NCBI GenBank assembly: GCA_009617715.1
Contig: VTFK01000152.1
Location: 372,001 to 436,000 of the forward strand
From: Plectrocnemia conspersa
Lineage: Eukaryota; Arthropoda; Insecta; Trichoptera; Polycentropodidae
Direction: 5' to 3'
Length of the DNA: 64,000 nt
Shown: in pieces, positions 23,821 to 35,285 of the stretch
How the letters are laid out: the number at the start of each line of letters is the position of its first letter
How positions within the stretch are numbered: position 1 is the stretch's first letter
Notes under the pieces: generated by a model
Seen by the model: only the letters and a program-made list of their open reading frames with translations
Databases searched by the model: none
Told to the model about the DNA's origin: nothing
Position numbers and translations under genes: made by a program

Positions 23821-24192
23821 AGGGTGATCCAAAAGTCACTTTAGCAATAAATAATAATAACTCATGTTGATCGCCTTATTTGTTATATTCTGGATCTTAA
23901 AAGATTAAGATATTGTTTTTAATAAGCGATACATTTTATGAAGATGACAGATTATTAAAATATGTAGCTCCTAAAATTTTTGATACATATTTAATTTTCA
24001 TTCTTATCACCATGTATATGTATATTTAATTCTTTTAAAACCAGCTCCGACTTATCGCCAAAAATGGAAAAGTTGGACTTTTTTTCTTAACAAATATTCA
24101 AAGCTACCATTGTGATCGGATTTTCCTTTCAATTCTTGTAATAAGTGTCTGTAAAAACAAATTGTTATTTTTATTAGACACACTCTGCACGT
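23819..24192. mobile_element. possible MITE with CAGGGTG-type end
   Basis: The left end TACAGGGTGATCCAAAAGTC resembles termini of several insect DNA transposons. A weakly similar inverted end, CACACTCTGCA, lies near 24179-24189. The match is only about 7 of 11 bases and no target duplication is clear. Confidence 0.3.
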
Positions 24193-24473
24193 GTGTCAGA
24201 AAGGTAAGATAACGCTTTTGTAAAGGTCATCCAAATGGATATTTTTTAGATGTAACGATATTACGCACCCTACTTGCCTGAAGGGAAAGAAATTCGTTCG
24301 CATTTCTTTGGACAGCATCTTTGATGTTTTGGTAGCGAAAATTAAGAATGAACCCTCATAAGAAAACTTTCGAGAGACCTTATGCGCTTGAGTGTACAAA
24401 AAACATGTAAGGATCAATAAATCTCTTACAAAAATATAGAAACAGAAAAAACAGAAAATAATCATAAATATAT

Positions 24474-24734
<261 letters not shown>

Positions 24735-25249
24735 TATATTATTTAATTAATTATAAATATATATATATTTATATTTTAAATATTTTTTAGACTATTAATA
24801 GAATATCCTTTGTACGTAATAGCTATTTCTGTTTATGAAAGCTTTACCTCGAGCCGTAAAAGTTACACGAGCAAAAATCTATAATTAGATAGAGGGACAT
24901 AAAAGCGACAATTTAAAACGTGTTCTCAAGGTTGAATAGTAGTAAGTTAATTTAATTCAATTTAATATCATATTAAAATATTAATGCTTTAATAAACTTT
25001 ATAAATAGCCATTATATTTTGTTATTTATTATTTATAAATAACTTTTTTTTATTATGAAGGATTTTTTTTTCGCCTACAAGAAATCACAATTTTTTTTAG
25101 AAAAGTCAAGGAAAAACACAATACAATGAATATTGCATGAGCAGGTTGTTTTCGGTGTAAAATAATTGCCAGAGAGGCTTTCGATAAAAATAATTAAACT
25201 AGACACAAAGCAAATATTTCATTTTGATAAAACGGTTCGTGTGTTGGAT

Positions 25250-25500
25250 TTTCCTCTTTGCACACACAAAGTAGAAAATCTTGAGGTCCACTCGGGTGAA
25301 ATCGAGTTTTCTCTACAATATAAAGCCTAGCGGCCCAATAACGTACACTAATGCTCCATCGGTTTCTAATGGGAAAACGATACCCAGCCTTTCTCTCTTT
25401 AGGCTATTAAAAAAGCTTATGGCTATCCAATGGGTATTAAAGTAAAAATCCAGAAGGGCCCTCGCGAGAAAGAACTTGATTAAAATTTTGAATCGCATTA
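25250..25500. other. GC-richer non-coding island
   Basis: Moderately GC-rich unique-looking DNA. The - frame 25498-25313 is open but has no recognisable features. Confidence 0.3.
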
Positions 25501-26039
25501 TTATACAAGTAATTATATTTCCTCAATTTAGAACACAGGAACTGATATTATCCTCTATCGGTTAATTGCTGTGATTTTGCTCAAATGTAACAATTACCAA
25601 GGCTCATTTCTGCGAAGCAGATAATATAGACTCAAGTTAAATACAGCGATCAAACGTTCTGCTAACATAAGCGGAATTCAATTAAAGCGTTATTACAAAT
25701 GCTGACATATAACATGTGTGTTCAGTGAGAAATTTGTTGTTACTTGTATGTTAGACGATTATTTCAGAGATTATTTAACACTCGATCAAACAGATTAAGG
25801 CAAAAATATAGTTTTCTTTATATGAAACAATATAACACTTGATTAATCACACCTTAGCTTGTTAGGACAAAGCGCTTTCCATTCCCAATATAAAACTATA
25901 TATTAAATGGGGTTGATTCAATTGCAGAATTTATTTTAGTTTGAAGATTATTTTAATAACCATTTTGTCTTTTTAGTAGTATTTTTATCAACAATGAAAA
26001 TGACTAAATAATTGTGTTTTTAATTAAAAATATTGCTAA

Positions 26040-26400
26040 TACTACTTTATAGCACATTCGTTCCGAGACGTTAATCCCCCATTAGTACCGGAAAAAACCT
26101 ACCATTTGTATGGAAAGGACGCCTACTGCCCAAAATACTTTTGCTCTTCTACACCACGGTTATCGATCGCCGGAGTGACCATAAATTGGGCGTATCCAAG
26201 AAACGACACAATTGGTTCGCAAACATTTTCGTCTGCTATATCGTTTAACACCACACACCATCTTTGACTTATCCGAAGAATCCACAGAAGCATTCTCAAT
26301 GATATTCTAAAATGTTCAAATGAATCTGAAATTATTTTTGTATGTTTCAATATTTGTGGGAAATAACTACGTTTCTTAGAAACGCACAGTCTCATTTCTA
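26040..26400 (-). other. unique island with a coding-like frame
   Basis: The - strand frame 26395-26123 (90 codons) contains text such as ADENVCEPIVSFLGYAQFMV that looks more protein-like than neighbouring frames. It ends soon after at a stop. No family was recognised, and no clear splice acceptor precedes it. It could be a coding remnant or conserved non-coding DNA. Confidence 0.25.
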
Positions 26401-26739
26401 ATAATTATATGCTGTTGTTATTGCTAACTATTTAAACAAATTGAAGCGTACGATTGTATTGCGGCATTTGTTCACAGGAATCTGCCCTTGAGAATCAAAA
26501 CGAATATAAGGATAAGATAAATAATAATACACCCAGTATGTCTGTGCTAAATTGATTGATTGATTGATGAAGCGAAGTCAATAACTCATAGCTCAGACGA
26601 ACAAGGTTAAGAGCTTTATATTAAAAGTTTAAAATATAAATCAAATCTTAGATCAATTACAATTTCGCCACGTGTAAAAAATTATAGTATTACGAAAGCT
26701 GGCAAATCTCAATAGTTATTTTTGTACATTAAGGGTGAG

Positions 26740-26935
26740 ACAAAATGCCGGCGACGCATGCGACTTACGGCCACATAAATAGTCTTAATGGTATTTCGAT
26801 GAGACTGCGCCACCTGCGGCGTCGTCTAGGGGTTAAACGACTGTGGCCGAGAAGGGGTCAAAGGGCGGACGAGAGTCTCTATTCTAATTAAAATTTCATA
26901 TAAAATTTATCGGCCGTATTCTGTCCTAGGTAGTA
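26740..26935. other. GC-rich non-coding island
   Basis: A compact CpG-rich block (for example GCGCCACCTGCGGCGTCG near 26806) without an open frame. Confidence 0.35.
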
Positions 26936-28254
26936 TGGGGGAAAGTTAGATTGTGTAATTAATTGCCGCACTAAAATAGTGTGTGTGTAACTACGAGTAC
27001 TAGTAAGGATACTGTTTTAATAATGGTCCTTTAATTTAGAATCAAGTGTTTTATGGCCGGTATTACAATGTTTATCTGAAATATTACATTTAAATTATGT
27101 AATAGATCGTCTAATATAACAAGATAGATATTATCCAATATTGTATATGAAAATAAATGATTGTTCTAAATTAATTGGTAAAAAGATTAATAAAAAATAT
27201 TGATGTTGGCCGGCGGAATATTATTCCATGCGCCACAGAAAGACTATTGACTCTTGCAGGAATTTTGAAAATCGTTATTTTCTTACCGTTTTTTTTTACC
27301 TTCATACGTTGTTTTTTAACAAGTATATTATTAATAAGAATTATCATATACAAAATACGCTTTTGTACGCCTTGTACAAAATTACCAATAATGAAATGAA
27401 TTCGAAATTTGACCCGACTTTGCACTTAAATAAATAAATTGGATTTATACTTTGGACGTTTTGTATTTCCGAAATTCGAAAAAGGTAAACACGGTCACGT
27501 GCTTGGAAGTCGATATTGGTAAACAACTCAGTTGAGTTATTTCGGAAATTGGAGTTTGAAGTTAGCTTATTTATCTGCGCTTCGACTAATTTAATCTTGG
27601 GAGCGTAACGCTTCGGCGGATCATAAATGTTATTTTTGTTAACTCTATCTCAAAGTATATTTATTTGCTATACATATTTTTCTGTATACTCTAAAATGCG
27701 TCGGTGTTTATTCTAAGAAAATACTTTAAAATTCTAAAATATTGGTGAAAATAATTTGTGTAAAATTAAAATTGAATAGTGCGTATCGTACATCTTACGA
27801 TTTAACATTTCTAAAGGGTAGTATAATTTGTGACAACAATGATTGATATTTATAGTTATATATTTTAAAAAGGTCTCGTAATCTACTATTCTTTTGAATT
27901 TCTGTGCCAGTTTCTAGTTAGATTTGACAATTCACAAGTCAGTACAGTCGAATTAGCATAATGCTATTGCTTAGGATTGAGAAATGATTATATAAATATT
28001 GCCCACAATGATTCATATTTGTGGTGCCTTACTCTTTAGAAATTCTCATAAATATTTTGAATTCATGTTTTTGACTGACAATTTTAATCTAGATTTAATC
28101 TTTAATCTATTTCTTAAAATAACACTTTCTAACACAAAATTAAAATTGATTATCTACGACTAATTTTTTTTTAAATATAGCTTAGGAAAAACAGTTCTAA
28201 AACTAGAACTTCGTTTAGCAATGATTTTATAAAATCACAAAATCACGTGTCAGA

Positions 28255-28690
28255 CATAAAAAAAAATGCAAATAATATCAAACATAAAATTATCAAATAT
28301 ATTGTTAAAAGATATAATCTAATATTGTTTGCCGCGCTGATGCGCTCACCTTAGCGATTCACTGTAAAGCTATTAAAATATGTATAAGTATATTATTTCT
28401 ATTTATTGCGAATTCAAGAGGGTGGAAACAGTGAAGTCGGGCTGTTGAAAAATCAACAGTATGGAGAGGAGGCACTGACAGTAATCCTACATAGATTTGT
28501 TCGCTAATAAAGGATTAAACTTGATATATACCGGTCATTGATTGGCTAGGTGCACTGTTCCATATTTTTAAACTTTATATTAATCGAGCATCGTGAACCG
28601 TTTACCGGTTAGGTTAGGTTCGCTATCTTATTTTTTTAACTTTATATTAACCCAACAATCATATTTTTTTCCAACTTTCTTCACGAAGTC
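28255..28690 (+). repeat. flanking direct repeat, left copy
   Basis: Shared with 34840-35280 in the same orientation. Marks in order: ATATAATCT-ATA-T-TTTG, GCGAATTCAAGAGGGTGGAA, GTGAAGTCGGGCTGTTGAAA, TCCTACATA, CATTGATT, ATCGAGCAT, GTTAGGTTCRCTAT and CCAACTTTCTTC. Roughly 20-25% diverged. The first ~60 bp seen in the right copy (the CAGGGGCAG end) are missing here. Confidence 0.85.
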
Positions 28691-29831
28691 TTTTAATTAT
28701 ACATTGACCTGTTTAATGTTAGCTACAATGAGCTGATCCAGTTTGTATCATTTATTGCACTCTAACCTACAAGTATTATTTATTTCTAAAAGAAACGGTT
28801 TGTTTCGGGCTTTACAACCTGAGTCCCATATTGTTGTGCCTTTTTCTTACAATCCGCGAATAAATGGATGGCCATCCGATTGCAGAGACTTTAGTAGATA
28901 GCTTTGAAGACGTTTTCAAACGATTTTAAAGAACTAACAAATCAAGATTCGATCTTCATGTGTACTTGTTTTTCATTTTCTTACAGTTTTTCGTTTTGAT
29001 TTAAAATAACCACATTCGTTAAACCGTTTCACAACATTTTGAACAGCGTGTCGTAAACAATTAATGTGTTTTCTAATTTTCGATATATTCAGACAATAAT
29101 ATGCAATATGCGAATGCAATAAAATATTTGACCTTTTAGATTTTAGCATTTTTTAATGCTTATTAAATATTTAAAATAAAATATTAAATAAAGAAAATAT
29201 AACGGCAAATAAAAGCTAAAATCGCGCCACTTTATATAAAGAAGGCATAGGCGAGACTGAACAATAAGACCTACAGTCCCATTTTAAAACTCAAGTGAGC
29301 ATTAAAAAAGATTTTTCTTATATTTTTTTTCTTATATTTTAAAAATACGGCTAATACTATCTGCTACAATATTTATATTTGACTAAGAACTTGTAAGGAG
29401 TTACACACTATCTTAAGGGGTGGCATATTATTAAGGTATGGCACCCAGGCTCCATATTATAAGATGGTTCACAGCTTTCATTTAAAAAATAAAAATAGCT
29501 ATCATTGTTACTAAATTAAGCAAAAATAAATCTTAAATTTATTTTAAGGTAAAATTTAAATGCTTAAAACTGCTGTAGTGATCGTGTTTTAAAAACAAAT
29601 AATTAACAAAAATGTGAAAAACATTTTTTTTTATTTTTATTTTGCTTTAATTTTAAATATAAAACATTTTTATTTTTTTTACTTTTTTCTCTAAAATGTT
29701 TTTTACCGAAGATACGAATTTTTTAATTTTTTGAACAGCCACCATTTTAAAACAGAATAATGGATATAGCTGGCTAACAAACATATTTTAGATGTGGACA
29801 AGGTCTATTTTTTGGTAAAAAAATTATGCTA

Positions 29832-29855
29832 CCGTCTTTTTCCGAAAATAAGACA
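29832..29855 (+). repeat. Tigger terminal inverted repeat, left
   Basis: 24 bp identical in reverse complement to 31687-31710. It begins CCGTC next to the TA target. Confidence 0.95.
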
Positions 29856-29984
29856 CTGTCTTACTTTCTTTTTTGGTCCAAAATACGCGCTAGGGCTTAT
29901 TTTCGGGGGGCAAAAAAAAAAATATATATTTATATATTTTTATTTAATATTTATTTATTTTACACAGAATACAGAAATTTAAAT

Positions 29985-31278
29985 TTATTCAATTACAGTC
30001 GTGTCATCTTCTTCTGGAACATCGTCATAAATGATCAAATTCTGAAGTCTGTTCTGATTTTCTTCCAAATTCATTTCCTGTTGAATCATTGGTCCGAATC
30101 TCTCATGTCTTGCAATATAGCTATCGTTAAATGAATACTTTTTTTTGTCTAAGTAGCCTGTTCGTAGTGCATTGGAAACACAAACAATTTTGTCCCATGA
30201 ATTTTTTTTACCCAATTCACAACTTCTTGTAAGCCTGGTTTTACAAAATTACCTCGATGATTTCTCACCATTCTGTTTTCAATATATTCATTGATTTCCA
30301 TCCGCAAATGATCCTTGAATGGCTTGTTTATTGCAATGTCAAGGGTCTGGAGGTAAGCAGTCATTCCTGCCGGAATCATTATTTGATCGATCTTCCTCTC
30401 AGCAAGAAAGTTTTTCATGTCTTTAGCACGGTGTGTACTGGCTGAATCCCAAACTAGTAAACCTCTATTTTGACCCCTCAACAGTGGTGGCAGCATAAAA
30501 TCAACCCACTTTCTTATAACTGCTTGGGTGCACCATGCTTTTTCACTTTCAATGACATAAATTCCTGAAATGCGTTTAATCTGTTTTTTTTTACCTTTAG
30601 TGATTAAAAATGGCGATACTTTCTTGCCATCTAGACGAATCGCCAAAATACAGGTAACACGTGCACTATCGTAACCGGTAGAAGGAACGTAAATTGACGA
30701 GGAAGCCTTGTGGTGAACCGTCGTTTGAACTCCTTGGCCTAGGAATACCGCGGTCTCATCCATAGCAAGCATGTTGGAGAGTTGGTATTTCGAAAAATCG
30801 ATGCCATCAACAAAAAGCTTAAACGCAAGTGCACGTTTAACAACTTCATTGTCTTCCAGCTTAAACATTGTTGTTGATCTCCTTAGAGACAGTTCATGTC
30901 GTTGAAGGAAGTTGTCCATCCAGTGTGACGATGCTTTAAATTCTTCTGTGGATATATTAAATTCAATTGCTGTTTCAAGAGCAAACTTTTGAATATCAGC
31001 CCTGCGCACAACCAAAGCCATTGCTCTCCTGTCGGCAATCCATTCCCAGATGCATTCTTCCAACTCAGAAAATAACGGCTGCCGACCTGATCCAACTCAT
31101 TTTTCTCATTTCCTTGGCCCACCAGTTGACACAGGTTATCGTAGTCTGCACGCCATTTGCGAACCATACGGAGATCCAGCATCTTCTCTTTACAGAAGGT
31201 TACAAGATTTACACCCCTGGGTCTTCCACGATTCCCTTTTTTGTACTCGACGGAATAGCTCTTTCGTTTTGTACTCAT
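29985..31278 (-). pseudogene. pogo/Tigger transposase, two frameshifts
   Basis: Cut-and-paste transposase that would bind the element ends and excise it. The ATG at 31278 starts MSTKRKSYSVEYKKGN, then a helix-turn-helix with a basic GRPRG segment. Near 31090 the frame changes. The next frame carries the CENP-B/Tc5-type HTH (RQPLFSELEECIWEW through WMDNFLQRHELSLRR) and the DDE domain: AMDET (near 30760), LVWDSASTH (near 30440) and LDIAINKPFKDHL (near 30335). This gives three aspartates with about 103 and 35 residues between them, the DD-35-D layout of pogo/Tigger. Near 30205 an A-run that is one base short shifts the frame again. The acidic C-terminal tail (VPEEDDTTVIE, stop at 29985) lies in the third frame. 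Total length across frames is about 430 residues, normal for the family. All catalytic residues remain, so decay is recent or partly a sequencing artefact. Confidence 0.92.
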
Positions 31279-31686
31279 TTTAACTGAGGATAAAAATTAT
31301 TCACTTTTAAAAAAATAAAATTACGTATGAGGAAATAATCAGACTTACAAGACTGAAATGAACAAGTGTTATACCTGCACTGTCGCACAATGCATACTGC
31401 TGCCTTAGTTGTATTTTTAAGATAAATTCCTAGAATTAATTTTGACATGTGCTGGTGCATTGCTTGAAATGAACTGTAGAGGTAAACAATGAATTTCTCG
31501 GAATATTTTGTTTCAAACATTTCTATGAAATACGAGTAGGTATAAGGGCAGCTAAACATACTTAATACATCAACAGCATTTTTTAACGAATTTTTTTTCA
31601 CATTATTTTAACTAGGGCTTATTTTCGGGGGAGGGCTTATATTCCAAAAACTCCTGAAAATCACGCTAGGGCTTATTTTCGGAGGA

Positions 31687-31710
31687 TGTCTTATTTTCGG
31701 AAAAAGACGG
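31687..31710 (-). repeat. Tigger terminal inverted repeat, right
   Basis: 24 bp identical in reverse complement to 29832-29855. It ends GACGG next to the second TA. Confidence 0.95.
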
Positions 31711-31959
31711 TAATATAATTAAAGAAACGGAAGTTATCGTGTCCTTAATTTTGAGTAAATTTCATATATAAACCTAATATTTTCTGGCAAAATGTGTTTT
31801 TATAAGGAATTAAGTAAGGCTGAGTTGGGTTATGCTACGATTTATTGTAGCATAACCTCACTTTCGTAGCATAGCCTAACATAGCCTAACTCAAAAGATT
31901 TTTGCTTAGAGAAAATAAAAATTTTGGTACATGCGTTCTCAATTTTATACATTTAGGTT

Positions 31960-32870
31960 CACATAGAGGCGGTCACCAGGGCAGTACAATGGGTGCAAAG
32001 TACTCAGGCTGCATATTATGAGGGGTCCAATTGTAAAATTAAAAAAAAAATTGAAATTTTTATAAAAATTATGAATTTACATTTTTTTTAAATTGCAACA
32101 TTTTTATATGAATTTATCAACATATAAGGGCAGTTACAAAAGCGGTGCAAAAAGTGCTAAATTTTTTTTTATAATATTTATAATACCAAAAAAAAAAAAT
32201 TAAAAAAAAATTTTTTTTTTTGTTTATTTTATTAAATTCAATATTTAGTTTTTTTTAAAAAAAAATTAAAAAAAAAAAATTGTATTTTGAACATTATAAA
32301 AATTATTAATTTACATTTTTGTAATTTAATTTATCGACATATAGGGGCAGGGCCAAGAGCGGTACAACGGGTGCAAGGTACCCAAGCTGCATATTATAAG
32401 GGGTCTAATTTAAAAATTCAAAAAAAAAAAAAAACAGTTTAATTATTGATTTTTATAAAAGGTTCTAAAAAAATTTTTTTTTAAACCTTTTATACCATTA
32501 GGTCACCAGGGTGGTACAACGGGTACAAGGTACCCAGGTTGCATACTATAAATATCCTGTTAAAAAATAAAAAAAAATTTTTGAACCTTTTATAAAAATC
32601 AATAATTAAAATTTTAACTTCTTCTTAAATTGCGACTTCTTATACTGTGGAACCTGGCAATTGCTACACTGCTCTTGTAACTTCACTTATATGTAGATAA
32701 ATTCATAGGAAAAAGATGCTATTTAAAAAAAAATGTAAATTATTAAATTTTATAAAAAGTTCAAATTTTTTTTTGAATTTTTAAATTGGAGCCCTCATAA
32801 TAGGCAGCTGGGGTACCTTGCACCAGTTGTACTGCCCTGGTGACCACATCTATGTGTACCTGAGGGTATA
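31960..32870. repeat. internal repeats in the foldback centre
   Basis: A ~65-bp motif containing GGGTGCAAGGTACCCAGGCT and GCATATTATAAGGGG recurs at about 31968-32030, 32340-32405 and 32500-32550 on + and at about 32783-32850 on -, with a weaker form near 32120. It is separated by A- and T-rich tracts. Such motifs commonly sit at DNA-transposon ends, so the centre may itself be nested insertions. Confidence 0.7.
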
Positions 32871-32923
32871 AAATTTAGAACGCGTGTACCAAAATTTTTA
32901 TTTTCTCCTAAATAAAAATGTTA

Positions 32924-33028
32924 GGCTATGCTACGACAGTGAGGTTATGCTACGACAGTGAGGTTATGCTACGACAGTGAGGTTATGCTACGACACTGAG
33001 GTTATGCTACGATAAATCGTAGCATAAC
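32924..33028 (+). repeat. 19-bp tandem repeat and hairpin
   Basis: Four copies of GGTTATGCTACGACAGTGA (32924-32942, 32943-32961, 32962-32980, 32981-32999) differ by one base each at most. They run into a perfect 13-bp hairpin, GTTATGCTACGAT then ATCGTAGCATAAC with a 2-nt gap, at 33001-33028. The other arm (31833-31890) has the hairpin and only about one and a half degraded units. Confidence 0.9.
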
Positions 33029-34239
33029 CCAACTCAATCTAACTTTATTTCTTATAAGAACACATTTTGCCCAAAAATATTAAGTTTATATATGGAATTT
33101 ACTCAAAATTAAGGACACGATAACTTCCGTTGCTTTAATTATATCAGCATAATTTTTTTTACATAAAATTAGACCTTGGTCACATTTTAGATATGTTAGC
33201 TAGCCAGCTATATCCATTTTTTGTTTTAAAATGGTGGCTGTTCAAAAAATTAAGAAAATCGTATCTTCGGTAAAAAACATTTTAGAGAAAAAAGTAAAAA
33301 GAGTAAAAAATTTTTATATTTGAAATAAAAGCAAATAAAAAATTTAAAAAAAATCGTTTTTCACATTTTTGTTAAATATTTGGTATTAAAACACGATCAC
33401 TTCCGCAGTTTAGGCAATTTCAATTTTTTCCTAAAAATAATTTTAATATTTATTTTTGCTTAGTTTGGTAACCATATTAGTTATTTACATTAATTAAATG
33501 AAAACTGCGATTTATCTTATAATATGGAGCCTGGGTGCCTTACTTTAATAATAGGGTACCCCTTAAAATGGTGTGTAACATTTTACAACTTCTTAGTCTG
33601 AGAGAAATATTTTAGAAGGGGATTTAGCCGTATTTTTATAAACTTAGAAAAAGAATTAATATTTTTTTAATGATTATTTGAGTTTTAAAATGGGACTGCA
33701 TGTCTTATTGTTTAGTCTCGATTATGCCTTTTTTATGTTTAGTGGCGCGATTTTGGCCTTTATTTGCCGTTTAATTTTTTTATTCAATATTTTATTTTGA
33801 ATATTTAATAAACAACGAAAAATGTTATAAAAATGCGATTTATGTAAATCTAAAAGGTAAAATATAATTTTATTGCATATTATTGTTTACATATATCGAA
33901 AATTTGAAAACACATAAACTGTTTATGACACGCTGTTTTAAATGCTTTGGAACGGTTTAATGTATGTTAGTATTACAAATCAAAATTTTGAAGAAAATGA
34001 AAAACAAGTAACTCAAAAAAAGATCGTATCTTGATTCGTGAGTGCCTATCAAATCGTTGAAAAACGTTTTTAAAGCTGGCTGCTGAAGTCTTAGCAAGCG
34101 TATGGCTGTCTATTAATAAAAATAATATTTGTATATATTTTATTTGTATATATGTATTTTTGTATATTTTAGTAATAGGTTATTACTTTTTATTGCTATT
34201 ATAATTTCGAAAATGCTCTTTGCGAAAACAGACAATAGT

Positions 34240-34350
34240 AATTAAGAGGCGCATACGGTGAGATACATTTTCTTTTGCTCGCTCGCGTGTTAAGTGACGA
34301 GAGTGAGTGAGAGATAAGGGCGTGCGTTACGTGCGTTCCGCACGCTGACT
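34240..34350 (+). mobile_element. solo copy of the 'GAGTGA' terminus
   Basis: ACGGTGAGATACATTTTC, then CTCGCTCGCGTGTTAAGTGA, CGAGAGTGAGTGAGAGATAA and GCGTGCGTTACGTGCGTTCC. This matches the ends of the 11690-12906 element and the copy at 52048. The outer GGCGCATAC is shared with 11689. Possibly a short MITE of ~110 bp. Confidence 0.75.
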
Positions 34351-34564
34351 TTTTTTCCTGGTACTATATGTAAAGTATATATTTTTAGTCTAATTATCCA
34401 CTTTTTAGAGATTTGAAAAAAGTTTGAGAAAAAAGTCAAATATTAAGCGGTTAATATAAGGCAGTTTTTAGTGGCTTAGAACTTTAAAATTAAATAAAAC
34501 ATAAAAATCGTTGAAATGGCCATGGTATTGCTTTTATCGGAAAAAAATCTTTTATCAATAATGT

Positions 34565-34778
34565 TTAAATATGATTTTGAGCAAATGTTTCCATAAAACG
34601 GAATCTGGAAGTCCAATTTTCGATCCCATTTTCAAGCAGATTGGGCCGTATATCGGTAATAACGCGGCGAATGTTGGCTTTCAAGTCGTTCATCGTCTCT
34701 AGTTTATCGGTGGAGACTTGCGACTTTACATATCATTACAGAACATAATCCAAAGGTGTTAAATCACATGATCTTAAA
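34565..34778 (-). pseudogene. Tc1/mariner-like transposase C-terminus
   Basis: The - strand reads SCDLTPLDYVL (34775-34740), the block in which many mariner-like transposases have the last catalytic residue. Two stop codons follow, then YVKSQVSTDKLETMNDLKAN through IRPNLLENGIENWTSRF and a stop at 34565. The DLKANIRRVITDIRP...ENWTSR ending is typical of one Tc1/mariner subgroup that is common in arthropods. The rest of the gene is missing: homology stops abruptly next to the CAGGGGCAG end at 34781. About 70 codons remain. Confidence 0.8.
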
Positions 34779-34780
34779 GC

Positions 34781-34850
34781 AGGGGCAGACAGTACAAGCG
34801 ATCGCTTGGGGCGCTAGATCTTATGGGGCGCTGTGATACCAAATAAAGGC
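34781..34850 (+). mobile_element. possible hAT-like terminus
   Basis: CAGGGGCAGACAGTACAAGC, then GATCGCTTGGGGCGC, begins abruptly where the transposase fragment ends. A CAGGGG start and a G-rich GGGGCGC repeat are common at hAT ends. The opposite end and 8-bp target duplication were not found. Confidence 0.4.
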
Positions 34851-35285
34851 GCAATATTTACTTAAAATTATTTAAATATAATGTTAAGGAATATAATCTG
34901 ATACTATTTGCGCGCTGAAATGCTGACCTAAGGAATTCGCTGTATAGCTATAAAAAATGTATATTTTATTTCAATTTGATGCGAATTCAAGAGGGTGGAA
35001 GCTGTGAAGTCGGGCTGTTGAAAGATTATTAGTATAGTGAGGAGATACCGACGGCGATCCTACATAAATTAAGTTCACTAATAAACGACTAAATTACATA
35101 TATATCGCTCATTGATTAACTAGGTACACTATGACATATTTTGTAACTTTATATAAATCGAGCATTAGCAACTGTTCGCCAGTTAAGTTAGGTTCACTAT
35201 ACCTTTTTTTTAACTTTATGTAAACAAAACATTCACCGGTTATAATCATATTTTTCTTCCAACTTTCTTCTTGGAGTCTCTCAAC
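34850..35285 (+). repeat. flanking direct repeat, right copy
   Basis: Mate of 28255-28690. The two copies bracket the foldback at a distance of about 6.6 kb. They lack long-terminal-repeat boundaries (no TG...CA ends in register), so an LTR origin is not supported. Confidence 0.8.

Larger units (their letters stand above)
29832..31710 (-). mobile_element. pogo/Tigger-type DNA transposon, 1,879 bp
   Basis: The ends are exact inverted repeats of 24 bp (29832-29855 and 31687-31710; both begin CCGTCTTTTTCCGAAAATAA). They are followed by diverging subterminal copies of the motif GGGCTTATTTTCGG (near 29896-29909, 31615-31628 and 31669-31682). TA dinucleotides at 29830-29831 and 31711-31712 are the target-site duplication expected of the Tc1/mariner/pogo superfamily. 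The interior carries one transposase gene on the - strand. The element sits inside the left arm of the foldback; the right arm retains the uninterrupted target sequence. Confidence 0.93.
28865..34115. mobile_element. large foldback (inverted repeat) with nested transposon
   Basis: The left arm (28865-29829 plus 31713 to about 32000) and the right arm (about 32825-34115) are imperfect reverse complements over about 1.25 kb. Paired marks: GGATGGCCATCCG/ATGGCTGTC at the outer ends; AACAGCGTGTCGTAAACA/TTTATGACACGCTGTTT; ATCGCGCCACTTTA/TAGTGGCGCGAT; CCAGGCTCCATATTATAAGA/TCTTATAATATGGAGCCTGG; CAGCCACCATTTTAAAAC/GTTTTAAAATGGTGGCTG; and CACATAGAGGCGGTCACCAG/CTGGTGACCACATCTATGTG at the inner ends. Without the Tigger insert it is about 3.4 kb with a ~0.8-kb centre. 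No transposase of its own is visible. Confidence 0.85.

Noticed and set aside
30967..31287. + strand frames opposite the transposase
   Set aside because: They are antisense shadows of the transposase coding sequence.
31275..31601. 108-codon - strand frame inside the Tigger element
   Set aside because: It lies in the element's 5' non-coding part between the TIR and the transposase start. No homology is recognisable and it is not needed for the family.
28255..35285. LTR retrotransposon with the 400-bp direct repeats as LTRs
   Set aside because: There are no TG...CA ends, primer-binding site, polypurine tract or gag-pol between them. The interior is an inverted repeat with a DNA transposon.
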